From positions 451 through 9,220 of the forward strand of contig DHNF01000043.1 of assembly GCA_002409375.1 (NCBI GenBank): a DNA stretch of 8,770 nt, written 5' to 3'. Origin of the DNA: Ruminococcaceae bacterium UBA5423. Its GTDB lineage: Bacteria; Bacillota; Clostridia; Oscillospirales; Acutalibacteraceae. Shown here one piece after another: positions 1 to 6,796 of the stretch; the first letter of the stretch is position 1, and each line of letters starts with the position of its first letter. A program made the translations under genes and the position numbers. The notes beneath the pieces were generated by a model that ran no database searches, was not told where the DNA came from, and saw only the letters and a list, made by a program, of their open reading frames with translations.

Positions 1-630
1 TTTTCCAGTTATTTCGCGAAATACACGGCAGAAATAATACTTGGTGTAACCTACATGGTTGCAGATGTCGTCTATTGAAATTTGCTCTTTGTAATTTTGC
101 CGTATGTATCTAATACCCTTGCGCACCATTTCAAGGTGGCGGCTGTGCTTGTTTTCACAGGCAGGTTGCCCGGGAGATATGCGAAAAAGCCTTACCATAA
201 GCGATATAACCTCGGCTTTTATCGCTGTTTTGTAATATGAGTTTTGCTCATTCATTTCCTTTGCAACAAAGTCAAAGCTTGCTTGCACCTTTACATCTTT
301 TATCGGGCTGCGCAAGTATATTTCTCTAACAGGAAGCTCAAAATCTTCACAAAATGTTTTATCAATTATCAGGCAGTAATACTCACATAAAGGCGATTTG
401 CTATGTATTGTGTGCAATGCCCCGCTGTTAACTACAATCAAGTCACCGGCCGTAGCGCTAATTTCAACAGTGTCACAGTATATACTTGCATGTCCCTGTC
501 TAAAGAATAAAAGCTCCGGGTTTTCGTGCCAGTGTGCAAGAAATGATTGCTTTTCAGACAGCGTGTCGGAATGAAATATAATTGGAAAGTCCGGGTCGTG
601 AAGGACATGATGCTCATATTTGGCAGGCAA
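1..630 (-). CDS. AraC-family transcriptional regulator (partial, C-terminus beyond left edge)
   Basis: My translation of the minus strand from a TTG at 630-628 gives 210 codons with no stop before the window edge. Residues about 30-95 look like the cupin-type sugar-sensing domain of AraC regulators: H33-W-H35-E-N-P-E39 followed by a G62-D63-L-I-V-V pattern and H73. Residues about 171-210 match the first helix-turn-helix of the AraC DNA-binding domain (I186-D-D-I-C ... V193-G-Y-T-K-Y-Y-F-C-R-V-F ... T208-G). The second helix-turn-helix lies outside the window; full-length relatives are about 280-300 residues. I chose TTG because AGGGGG at 640-645 sits nine bases upstream; the frame is open further upstream but offers no ATG with a ribosome binding site. 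The gene is divergent from the three-gene catabolic operon starting at 755, so it probably regulates that operon in response to its substrate. The family call is firm; ligand and targets are inferred. Confidence 0.93.
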   Translation of the reverse strand, partial: MPAKYEHHVLHDPDFPIIFHSDTLSEKQSFLAHWHENPELLFFRQGHASIYCDTVEISATAGDLIVVNSGALHTIHSKSPLCEYYCLIIDKTFCEDFELPVREIYLRSPIKDVKVQASFDFVAKEMNEQNSYYKTAIKAEVISLMVRLFRISPGQPACENKHSRHLEMVRKGIRYIRQNYKEQISIDDICNHVGYTKYYFCRVFREITGK

Positions 631-650
631 ACTTAAATTCCCCCTAAAAG

Positions 651-677
651 ACAATATTGTGTTAATAACCGTTAATA
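651..677. promoter_or_regulatory. Candidate operator in the divergent control region
   Basis: The region between the regulator and the operon contains a perfect 10-bp palindrome, ACAATATTGT (651-660). Next to it is GTTAATA repeated directly at 661-667 and 671-677, one helical turn apart; its centre also forms a small dyad, TAAC-C-GTTA (666-674). The block ends about 7 bp before the candidate -35 box of the operon, where an AraC-type activator would contact RNA polymerase. The repeats are seen directly; their role as a binding site is inferred, and AT-rich sequence can produce such motifs by chance. Confidence 0.3.
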
Positions 678-684
678 TAGTACC

Positions 685-713
685 TTTACTGAGATGATAA
701 TATTTTATAAAAT
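685..713 (+). promoter_or_regulatory. Candidate sigma-A promoter of the TIM-barrel/oxidoreductase operon
   Basis: TTTACT (685-690, 4 of 6 matches to TTGACA) is followed after exactly 17 bp by TAAAAT (708-713, 5 of 6 matches to TATAAT). Transcription would start near 720 and leave a leader of about 35 nt before the ATG at 755. The imperfect -35 fits a promoter that needs an activator such as the divergent AraC protein. No convincing promoter was found for the regulator gene on the other strand. Confidence 0.45.
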
Positions 714-754
714 AAACTCAAAGAAAGCAACATCATTTTAAATGGGGGATAGCA

Positions 755-1594
755 ATGTATTCATTTTCTATTGGAGTTATGCTGGACTCGTTTCGTACGG
801 ATGTACGCTCTGCACTAAAAAAAGCCGTCGATGTCGGTGCGCAGGGCATACAGGTTTATGCTACAAATGGTGAGTTGTCTGCCGATGTGCTTGTGGGAGA
901 AAAACGCCGCGAATTTTTAAAATTGGTTAAAGACCACGGGCTTGTGATTTCAGCACTGTGCGGTGATTTAGGGCATGGATTTGGCAATCCTGAAAAAAAT
1001 CCCGATTTGATCGAACGCTCAAAACGCATTCTTTATATGGCTAAAGAGCTTGAAACTGACATAGTCACAACGCATATCGGAGTTGTTCCCGAAGACACCT
1101 CGCACGAGCGGTATAAAATCATGCAGGACGCGTGCGGACAACTTTGCAGCTATGCCGATAGCTTAAATGCTCATTTTGCAGTGGAAACAGGACCCGAAAT
1201 TGCAGTTACGTTAAAAAAGTTTTTGGATTCGTTGGGCTCAAAAGGCGTTGCTGTGAATTTTGATCCTGCAAATTTCGTGATGGTGACAGGCGACGATCCT
1301 GTTCAGGCAGTATATACCTTGCGCGACTATATTGTACATACACATGCAAAGGATGGCCGCCGGCTTATTGAATGTGACCCGGAAGTCATATACGGCATGA
1401 TCGAGGATGTTATACAAGAGGAACAAGCATTTGTCGAATTGCCGCTTGGGCAAGGGGACGTGGATTTTCCAAATTACCTAAAAGCGCTTGATGAAATCGG
1501 CTATCATGGATATCTTACCGTTGAGCGTGAGGTAGGACAAAATCCCGAAAAGGATATAAAAGACGCCGTCCAATTTTTGAGAAAGCTTATATAG
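755..1594 (+). CDS. Sugar phosphate isomerase/epimerase-like TIM-barrel protein
   Basis: A 279-residue protein of the xylose-isomerase-like TIM-barrel superfamily (AP_endonuc_2 fold), whose members isomerise, epimerise, dehydrate or cleave sugars, cyclitols and keto-glycosides with a divalent metal. Likely metal ligands are in the expected order: E144 (F-A-V-E-T-G), D170 (V-N-F-D-P-A-N), H197 (V-H-T-H-A-K-D) and E257 (T-V-E-R-E). H107 (T-T-H-I-G) and the G-Q-G-D-V-D-F stretch at 232-238 are also typical of the family. Length is normal and no signal peptide is seen, so it should be cytoplasmic. The start is supported by GGGGG at 744-748, six bases before the ATG. It is first in a three-gene operon, 22 bp ahead of an oxidoreductase gene, so its substrate is probably the oxidised product of that enzyme or a precursor. 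The superfamily is clear; the exact reaction is not. IolE/IolI-like, tagatose/psicose-epimerase-like and keto-glycoside lyase-like roles are all possible. Confidence 0.88.
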   Translation: MYSFSIGVMLDSFRTDVRSALKKAVDVGAQGIQVYATNGELSADVLVGEKRREFLKLVKDHGLVISALCGDLGHGFGNPEKNPDLIERSKRILYMAKELETDIVTTHIGVVPEDTSHERYKIMQDACGQLCSYADSLNAHFAVETGPEIAVTLKKFLDSLGSKGVAVNFDPANFVMVTGDDPVQAVYTLRDYIVHTHAKDGRRLIECDPEVIYGMIEDVIQEEQAFVELPLGQGDVDFPNYLKALDEIGYHGYLTVEREVGQNPEKDIKDAVQFLRKLI

Positions 1595-1611
1595 GCTAAA
1601 GGAAGGTACAA

Positions 1612-1620
1612 ATGAAATGA
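1612..1620 (+). other. Two-codon minimal ORF overlapping the oxidoreductase start
   Basis: ATG AAA TGA lies between the Shine-Dalgarno AGGAAGG (1600-1606) and the true ATG at 1617. Its TGA overlaps that ATG as ATGA. The first ATG is five bases from the Shine-Dalgarno and the second is ten, so ribosomes could load at either. Start-stop followed by reinitiation could tune expression of the oxidoreductase. The arrangement is seen directly; any function is speculative. Confidence 0.25.
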
Positions 1621-2681
1621 GCAAGATAAAAATAGGTATTATCGGGACAGGCGGCATTTCAGCAGTGCACATTGACGCATATAAAAAGAACCCCGATGTC
1701 GAGCTGTATGCTTTTTGTGACATAAATGAAAAGCGTTTGCATGAAATGGGGCAACGCCACAATGTAACAAGACTTTTTACCGACAAGGACGAAATGTTAA
1801 GTGCTCTGCCCGAACTTGATGCTGTCAGTGTGTGCACATGGAATTGCGCCCACGAATCATGCACTGTTGCTGCGCTTGAAGCGGGTAAGCATGTTCTTTG
1901 CGAAAAACCCATGGCAATGACTGCAGAAAGTGCATTAAACATGCAACAAACAGCGCAAAAAAGCGGCAAGCTTTTGATGATTGGGTTTGTCCGCCGTTTC
2001 GGCAATGATTGCATGGTGCTTAAAGATTTTATCAATTCAGGATATTTCGGCGATTTGTATTATGCCAAAGCCACTTATCTGCGGCGAAATGGTAATCCGG
2101 GCGGCTGGTTTGGCGACAAATCCCGTTCGGGCGGCGGCCCTCTAATTGATCTTGGTGTGCATGTAATTGATTTGGTGCGCTATCTTTTCGGCAATCAAAA
2201 GCCTGTGTCTGTTTATGGAGCAACATTTAACAAGCTGGGTGACCGCAAAAACATAAAGGGCAGCAATGGATACTCATCAGCTGACAAAAGCACCGACGAT
2301 ATTTGCGATGTAGAGGATTTGGCAACTGCACTAATTAGATTTGATAATGGAGCAGTACTTTCAATAGAGGCCAGTTTCAGCCTTAACATTAAAAAGGACG
2401 AGGGCAAAATTGAGCTGTTCGGCACAAAAGCCGGTGCAAAGCTTGATCCGGAACTCGAAATTTACACGGAAATAAACGATTATTTAGCCAATGTCAGTCT
2501 GGCTACTCCGACAGCTCTTTCGTTTGACGGTCTGTTTGAAAATGAAATTAACCATTTTGTTGACTGTATACGCAATAACGTGCCTTGTAAATCACCGGCA
2601 AGTGACGGTGTTGATTTAATGAAAATTTTAGATGCTATTTACGAATCTGCCCGTACAGGACATGAAGTGGTTATCAACTGA
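1617..2681 (+). CDS. Gfo/Idh/MocA-family NAD(P)-dependent oxidoreductase
   Basis: A 354-residue cytoplasmic dehydrogenase of the glucose-fructose oxidoreductase/inositol dehydrogenase/MocA family. An N-terminal Rossmann fold begins with G7-I-I-G10-T-G12-G-I (nucleotide binding), and D35 in F-C-D-I-N ends strand 2, suggesting a preference for NAD. The family signature E96-K97-P98 supplies the catalytic lysine. The C-terminal alpha/beta substrate domain carries G-G-G-P-L-I-D178-L-G-V-H182-V-I-D185, with D178 and H182 the expected catalytic pair. R156, R157 and W164 just before it are plausible substrate contacts. The family oxidises a sugar or cyclitol hydroxyl to a ketone. The length is normal and no key residue is missing. 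The start at 1617 follows AGGAAGG by ten bases; an earlier ATG at 1612 is out of frame. The gene sits between two TIM-barrel genes, 22 and 17 bp from them, so the three proteins probably act on one substrate in sequence. Substrate unknown. Confidence 0.93.
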   Translation: MSKIKIGIIGTGGISAVHIDAYKKNPDVELYAFCDINEKRLHEMGQRHNVTRLFTDKDEMLSALPELDAVSVCTWNCAHESCTVAALEAGKHVLCEKPMAMTAESALNMQQTAQKSGKLLMIGFVRRFGNDCMVLKDFINSGYFGDLYYAKATYLRRNGNPGGWFGDKSRSGGGPLIDLGVHVIDLVRYLFGNQKPVSVYGATFNKLGDRKNIKGSNGYSSADKSTDDICDVEDLATALIRFDNGAVLSIEASFSLNIKKDEGKIELFGTKAGAKLDPELEIYTEINDYLANVSLATPTALSFDGLFENEINHFVDCIRNNVPCKSPASDGVDLMKILDAIYESARTGHEVVIN

Positions 2682-2698
2682 CAACGGAGGCTTTAAAA

Positions 2699-3583
2699 AT
2701 GAAGACTGCAGTTAGTTCTTACAGCTTTTCCCGCCTTATCAATGATGGTGCAATGTCCCAGTCGGACTGCATTGAGCGTGCGGCGGATATGGGCTTTGAT
2801 GCCATTGAGTTTGTCGATATTATACCTCATGATGGCTCGTCACAACAAACGTATGCCGAAAAGCTGCGAAAAAAGGCGGACGAATGCAAAATCGATATTT
2901 TAAACTACACATTTGGTGCAGACTTTTTGACCGGAAGCGGCGGCGATGTTAATGCTGAAATTGAGCGGGTTAAAAAACAGATTGACTTGGCTGTGTTGTT
3001 GGGAGCGGGCGGTGTGCGCCATGACGCAACAAACGGCTTTGCGAAAGATAAGCGGGAGTTTAGGGGATTTGACAACGCACTGCCGCATATTGCCGATGCG
3101 TGCAGACAAGTCACCGAATATGCCTCTGATTTAGGTGTGCACACAATGGTGGAAAATCACGGATTTTTCTGTCAGGATAGCGAACGGGTAGAAAGACTTG
3201 TAAATACTGTTGCGCACCCCAATTTTGGTTGGCTTGTTGATATCGGCAATTTTTTGTGCGCAGATGAAAGCCCTGTTATTGCAGTAGGGCGTGCTGCACC
3301 CTATGCTTTTCATGTCCACGCCAAGGATTTTCATGTAAAGAGCGGGATGCACCCATCACCGGGAGAGGGCTTTTTTAAATCGAGAGCCGGCAACTATCTG
3401 CGCGGTGCAATAATAGGGCACGGTAATGTGCCGGTAAAACAATGCATATCTGCACTGTTGCGAGCGGGATATAATGGTTCGATTTCAATTGAATATGAAG
3501 GCATGGAGGACCCGATTTTAGGAATTCGCATTGGTCTTGATAACCTGAAAAGGTATATTAAACAGGCCGAGCAAGAAGTGTGA
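2699..3583 (+). CDS. Second sugar phosphate isomerase/epimerase-like TIM-barrel protein
   Basis: A 294-residue xylose-isomerase-like TIM-barrel protein. It starts with the typical strand V-S-S-Y-S-F and carries a full set of likely metal ligands: E152 (M-V-E-N-H-G), D181 (L-V-D-I-G-N), H207 (F-H-V-H-A-K-D) and E265 (S-I-E-Y-E-G). Between the histidine and the G-H-G-N-V-P segment (240-245) is an extra stretch of about 28 residues rich in Gly, Ser, Pro and Phe (211-238). The first barrel protein of the operon lacks it, so the two are diverged relatives rather than a recent duplication and probably catalyse different steps. GGAGG at 2686-2690 lies eight bases before the ATG, and the gene begins 17 bp after the oxidoreductase stop, so co-transcription is nearly certain. 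No signal peptide is seen. It is the last gene of the operon and is followed by a hairpin. An epimerase, dehydratase or keto-glycoside lyase role is possible; the reaction cannot be fixed. Confidence 0.88.
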   Translation: MKTAVSSYSFSRLINDGAMSQSDCIERAADMGFDAIEFVDIIPHDGSSQQTYAEKLRKKADECKIDILNYTFGADFLTGSGGDVNAEIERVKKQIDLAVLLGAGGVRHDATNGFAKDKREFRGFDNALPHIADACRQVTEYASDLGVHTMVENHGFFCQDSERVERLVNTVAHPNFGWLVDIGNFLCADESPVIAVGRAAPYAFHVHAKDFHVKSGMHPSPGEGFFKSRAGNYLRGAIIGHGNVPVKQCISALLRAGYNGSISIEYEGMEDPILGIRIGLDNLKRYIKQAEQEV

Positions 3584-3616
3584 TGCTTTAGCGCGTTTTT
3601 AATGAAACGGAAATTT

Positions 3617-3643
3617 GCACGGGCGGCATGTGGTCGTCCGTGC
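3617..3643. terminator. Hairpin shared by convergent genes (candidate bidirectional terminator)
   Basis: An 11-bp stem (3617-3627 with 3633-3643, two G-T wobbles) closes a 5-nt loop. It lies in the 65-bp gap between the convergent stops at 3583 and 3649. The flanks are A-rich on the left and T-rich on the right but interrupted, so the U-tract is modest in either direction. It probably ends both the catabolic operon and the radical SAM transcript. Confidence 0.55.
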
Positions 3644-3648
3644 ATTTC

Positions 3649-5328
3649 TCAATCAGCTAATAATTTAACCTTTGTCAGCGGGTATTGACCTGTCACGGGG
3701 TTTTTGTTTATATAATCTGCATATACTGCACATTTTTCCGAATAAAGGAAGGCAGCTCCCCGCTTTATTCCCGGTTTAACATTGCTTCTTTTTAACTTCC
3801 TTAGTTTTTTATCAATTATTTCATTATTTATCTTTAGTGCTTTAGGGATATGCCCTGATGGATTGGTAGACAGGCGGTCGCATACCATTATGTCCCGCAA
3901 AACAGTTTTATCAATGTTTATTTGATTTGAAAAACACTCAAATACAAGCGCTGTATAATCATCAAGTGATATTCGCTTATTTCCATATTGTGCAAAATAT
4001 TCGCCAAAACTTTTGAAAAGCTCAAATGGAGTACAAGAAATATTCTCAAGCAAATAGTCTATTGTGCGTATAAAGCGGCCGCTGTTGTATAGGCGTTGCA
4101 GTGCGTCTTCGGTTCTGTGCAAACTTTGCAAGTCGCTTGTTGACATCCATGGTGTCTCAATAACTTCATACGGCGGTCGTGAACTGAAACGGCACGGATA
4201 TTTGTCGGGCTGATCGCGCATGGCAGAGCCATTAAGCAATTTTAAAAACCCAAGCTGGAGCATGTTTGGTCTTAACTCGAACGCTGTGTTAAAGCTTTGC
4301 TCAAAGCTTTTATAATCTTCATATGGCAAACCTGCAATCAAATCAATATGGATATGCATATTGGCATTTTCAACAAGTCGTTTAATATTGATTTTTAGCC
4401 GCTCAAAATCTGTTTTGCGGCAAACGGCGTTTAGCGCATCGGCATTAAAGCTTTGCATGCCTATTTCAAGCTGTATTGCTCCCAAAGGCGCTAAGGCCAA
4501 TATATCAAGAGTTTGATTGTCAAGAATATCGCCCGCTATTTCAAAATGGAACCTGGTTTTGTACGGGATGGTTTTGCCGTAATTGTTTATGATAAACAAA
4601 AATAGTTCATTAGCCCTTTTGCTGTTTGCGTTAAAGGTGCGGTCAATTAACTTTATTGTTTTTGAGCCGCTGTTTGCAAGCAACAAAAGCTCTTTTTTTG
4701 CACAGTCAATATCAAAAAAACGCACACTGCCGCAACGCCCCGAAAGGCAGTATGCGCAATGGTAGGGACAACCGCGGCTGGTTTCAAGATATGCAATACG
4801 GCCTTTTAAGGCTTCGAAAAATTCTTTGGTATAGGGTGATGGCGGCTGGTCACAGGAAATGTGTGGCTTTGAAAGTGCTATTTGGCCGCTATCGCGAAAA
4901 CACAAGCCCGGGATATCTTGAGGCTTTTTGCCTATTAAAATATCGTTAAGGAACAAGGCAAAAGGTTTTTCCCCTTCACCTGAAATGATATAGTCCACAG
5001 ACGGTTCGGTTTCGAGAACTTGTCCTGCATTGTAGCTAACTTCCGGTCCGCCCAGCACGGAAATTACATTAGGAATTATAGATTTCAATTTTTTTAATAA
5101 ATGTAATGTTGCTTCAATATTCCAGATATAGCAGCTAAATCCTACAACATCTGGTTTTTTGTTGACAATACGTGTTAAAACCTCGTCGGTTTGCTCGTTA
5201 ATCGTACCCTCAACGACCACGCCGCTTATTTTTGGCAGGCAATATTCATTAATGCCTGCAAGCAGGTACCACGGTGCAGGTGAGCAATGAATATACTTTG
5301 AATTAAGCGTGCAAATAACTACCGTCAT
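3649..5328 (-). CDS. B12-binding-domain radical SAM protein with DUF4080-like C-terminus
   Basis: A 559-residue protein. Residues about 1-140 look like a cobalamin-binding-type Rossmann domain (D60-V-V-G-F-S, G93-G-P-E-V-S, S116-G-E-G-E) but lack the D-x-H-x-x-G motif that supplies a lower axial histidine, as is common in radical SAM relatives. Residues about 178-390 form the radical SAM core with C187-x3-C191-x2-C194 for the [4Fe-4S] cluster, then E288-I-G-M-Q-S-F and H327-I-D-L-I-A-G-L-P. The remaining about 170 residues resemble DUF4080, usual in this subfamily. The enzyme should be cytoplasmic, oxygen-sensitive and cleave S-adenosylmethionine reductively; its substrate is not known to me. 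ATG is the only start after the upstream in-frame stop, but the nearest Shine-Dalgarno-like run (GGGG) is about 13 bases away, so translation may be weak. It is monocistronic: convergent with the catabolic operon and divergent from the lipoprotein gene. Nothing links it functionally to either. Confidence 0.9.
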   Translation of the reverse strand: MTVVICTLNSKYIHCSPAPWYLLAGINEYCLPKISGVVVEGTINEQTDEVLTRIVNKKPDVVGFSCYIWNIEATLHLLKKLKSIIPNVISVLGGPEVSYNAGQVLETEPSVDYIISGEGEKPFALFLNDILIGKKPQDIPGLCFRDSGQIALSKPHISCDQPPSPYTKEFFEALKGRIAYLETSRGCPYHCAYCLSGRCGSVRFFDIDCAKKELLLLANSGSKTIKLIDRTFNANSKRANELFLFIINNYGKTIPYKTRFHFEIAGDILDNQTLDILALAPLGAIQLEIGMQSFNADALNAVCRKTDFERLKINIKRLVENANMHIHIDLIAGLPYEDYKSFEQSFNTAFELRPNMLQLGFLKLLNGSAMRDQPDKYPCRFSSRPPYEVIETPWMSTSDLQSLHRTEDALQRLYNSGRFIRTIDYLLENISCTPFELFKSFGEYFAQYGNKRISLDDYTALVFECFSNQINIDKTVLRDIMVCDRLSTNPSGHIPKALKINNEIIDKKLRKLKRSNVKPGIKRGAAFLYSEKCAVYADYINKNPVTGQYPLTKVKLLAD

Positions 5329-5391
5329 CGCTTGCCGGTGTCCCCTTTATATATCGTCATAAAAACTAATATCATTAATACATTAAAAATT

Positions 5392-5420
5392 AGTATAACA
5401 CGGAAAAATATTGCAGTCTA
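5392..5420 (-). promoter_or_regulatory. Candidate promoter of the radical SAM gene
   Basis: On the minus strand, TAGACT (5420-5415, 4 of 6) is followed after 17 bp by TATACT (5397-5392, 5 of 6). TGT lies directly before the -10, which makes an extended -10. Transcription would start near 5385, leaving a leader of nearly 60 nt. Confidence 0.5.
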
Positions 5421-5455
5421 TATCCCAAACAGTGTTTTTGGTGCGCAATTTGTTA

Positions 5456-5484
5456 TGGACAAACATTGATTTGGCATGTATAAT
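5456..5484 (+). promoter_or_regulatory. Strong sigma-A promoter of the lipoprotein gene
   Basis: TGGACA (5456-5461, 5 of 6) is followed after exactly 17 bp by a perfect TATAAT (5479-5484). The start near 5491 would give a short leader that holds AGGGAGGA (5503-5510) before the ATG at 5519. It is the best promoter match in the window and implies strong constitutive expression. Confidence 0.75.
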
Positions 5485-5518
5485 ATGAAAATGAGTATAC
5501 ACAGGGAGGAAATATATC

Positions 5519-6796
5519 ATGCGTTTACGCGATTTGCCTCATTATCTTAAGGTTATAGGTTGCTTTGCTGTTTGTGCAGCATTGCTTTCCGGCAGCTTGC
5601 TTATTACCGGATGTTCCACACCCAAAACTGCTGCAGTTATTGGCGGCAAAAAGTTTTCAACGGGAGAATACTTAGCGTATCTTTTCAATGCATATCAGAT
5701 GACGTTTTACAGCTACAACCTCAATTCTTATGCGCAATATGATATGAATCCATGGGAGCAAAAGCTGCCCTATGGGGAGGGTGACGAAGAAAAGGAGTTG
5801 TCCGTTGAAGAATATATAAAACAGCTGACACGGGATACTATGATTCGCCAAGTGGCACTTGCCAACAAGCTGGACGAATTCAAACTAAAACTGTCGGACG
5901 AAGATTTGCAGAAATATGAATCTCATATGCAGTCTATATCTAACGATATGATGATTGCGATGGGATTTAATAAAGAGTCCTATGGCAAAATGTATAAGGC
6001 GTCGACATTTAACGAGTCAACGCTGTTTTACGGCCTGTATGACAAGGGCGGTAAACGCGCGATGAGCGACAAGGATATTCGTGAATATTATGACAAAAAT
6101 ATTATGACCTATAAAACAATTGAAATGCCGCTTACTGACCAACAGGGTTCCGACCTTGACGAGGACGGTATCGCTGAAGTTAAGACTAAGCTGCAAGGTT
6201 ATCTTGATATGTTTGAGAAAAATGGCGATTTTGATAAAGTGATTGAAAAGTTTAACGAGGACAGCCAAGCAGAAAGCACTTCGACACCAGTCCCCACCAC
6301 AACAACGGGAGCTGCCGAATCCACAACTGAAACAACCGGCACAACTACAACCACAACTACAACCACAACTACAACTAAGATAACGACCACCACTACCACT
6401 ACTACTGCCACTGCAACCACTACTACTGGCAGTGGATCAGATGAGCAGGAAGAGGAGGAACCAACCGACCCCAATCTAAGAACGCTTGATGCAAATATTG
6501 ATGATGAGCATATTGTAAAAGCTGTTCAGTCGGTTAAGGCAGGAAAAGCAAAAATAGTTGAATACAAACAGGGCGGAACGTCAAATACGGCTGCCTTGAT
6601 ATTGCGAATCGATCCCGAACAAACACAATACAGTTTTGAAAAAAGCCGTGAACGAGTAATATACGGCGCAAAATATGAGGAATTTGACAAGGAAATTAAA
6701 AAGCATATGAAAACCTTGGATGTCGAATTCAATAAAACAGTTGTCAAAAAATGCACTCCCAAGCGGCTTGAAGAGGATGCGGCCAGAGCTTCATAA
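5519..6796 (+). CDS. SurA/PrsA-like foldase-type lipoprotein with Thr-rich linker
   Basis: A 425-residue predicted lipoprotein. A basic n-region and hydrophobic segment (about 11-29) end in the lipobox I29-T-G-C32, so C32 should be lipidated and the protein anchored outside the membrane. Residues 36-50 (A-A-V-I-G-G-K-K-F-S-T-G-E-Y) and the helical stretch to about 195 match the N-terminal region of SurA/PrsA-like peptidyl-prolyl isomerases. The parvulin-like part is degenerate: Y198-K-T-I-E-M-P-L replaces the usual H-I-L-like strand, and only G-D-F-D at 236-239 and a V-K-A-G-K turn near 339-343 recall it. Between these parts lies a Thr-rich, probably disordered linker (253-303) followed by an acidic run (307-314). 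GGAGG at 5505-5509, nine bases before the ATG, supports the start. A hairpin terminator follows, so the gene is probably monocistronic. It could assist folding of exported proteins, but isomerase activity is doubtful. Confidence 0.8.
   Translation: MRLRDLPHYLKVIGCFAVCAALLSGSLLITGCSTPKTAAVIGGKKFSTGEYLAYLFNAYQMTFYSYNLNSYAQYDMNPWEQKLPYGEGDEEKELSVEEYIKQLTRDTMIRQVALANKLDEFKLKLSDEDLQKYESHMQSISNDMMIAMGFNKESYGKMYKASTFNESTLFYGLYDKGGKRAMSDKDIREYYDKNIMTYKTIEMPLTDQQGSDLDEDGIAEVKTKLQGYLDMFEKNGDFDKVIEKFNEDSQAESTSTPVPTTTTGAAESTTETTGTTTTTTTTTTTTKITTTTTTTTATATTTTGSGSDEQEEEEPTDPNLRTLDANIDDEHIVKAVQSVKAGKAKIVEYKQGGTSNTAALILRIDPEQTQYSFEKSRERVIYGAKYEEFDKEIKKHMKTLDVEFNKTVVKKCTPKRLEEDAARAS
6341..6376 (+). repeat. 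12-bp tandem repeat encoding a poly-Thr tract
   Basis: Three head-to-tail copies of ACAACTACAACC, the third ending in T, encode Thr275-286 of the lipoprotein. The unit length is a multiple of three, so copy-number change would alter linker length without shifting the frame. A second Thr block (codons 289-303) uses mainly ACC and ACT instead of the ACA-ACY alternation, which suggests a separate expansion. Confidence 0.9.

Noticed and set aside
1478..2035. A 185-codon open frame on the minus strand across the first two operon genes
   Set aside because: It lies antisense to two well-supported genes, has no recognisable domain and no evident ribosome binding site; it is a shadow of the real coding frames.
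755..3583. Tandem duplication of the TIM-barrel gene
   Set aside because: The two proteins share fold motifs only; their lengths, start regions and the loop after the metal histidine differ, so no recent duplication is supported.
6341..6376. Short tandem repeat as a CRISPR array or origin iterons
   Set aside because: The units are 12 bp without spacers, are in frame and encode threonine within a coding sequence.
6199..6474. A minus-strand open frame encoding a Val-rich protein
   Set aside because: It is the reverse complement of the Thr codons (ACN read as GTN-type codons) in the lipoprotein linker, so its composition is an artefact.
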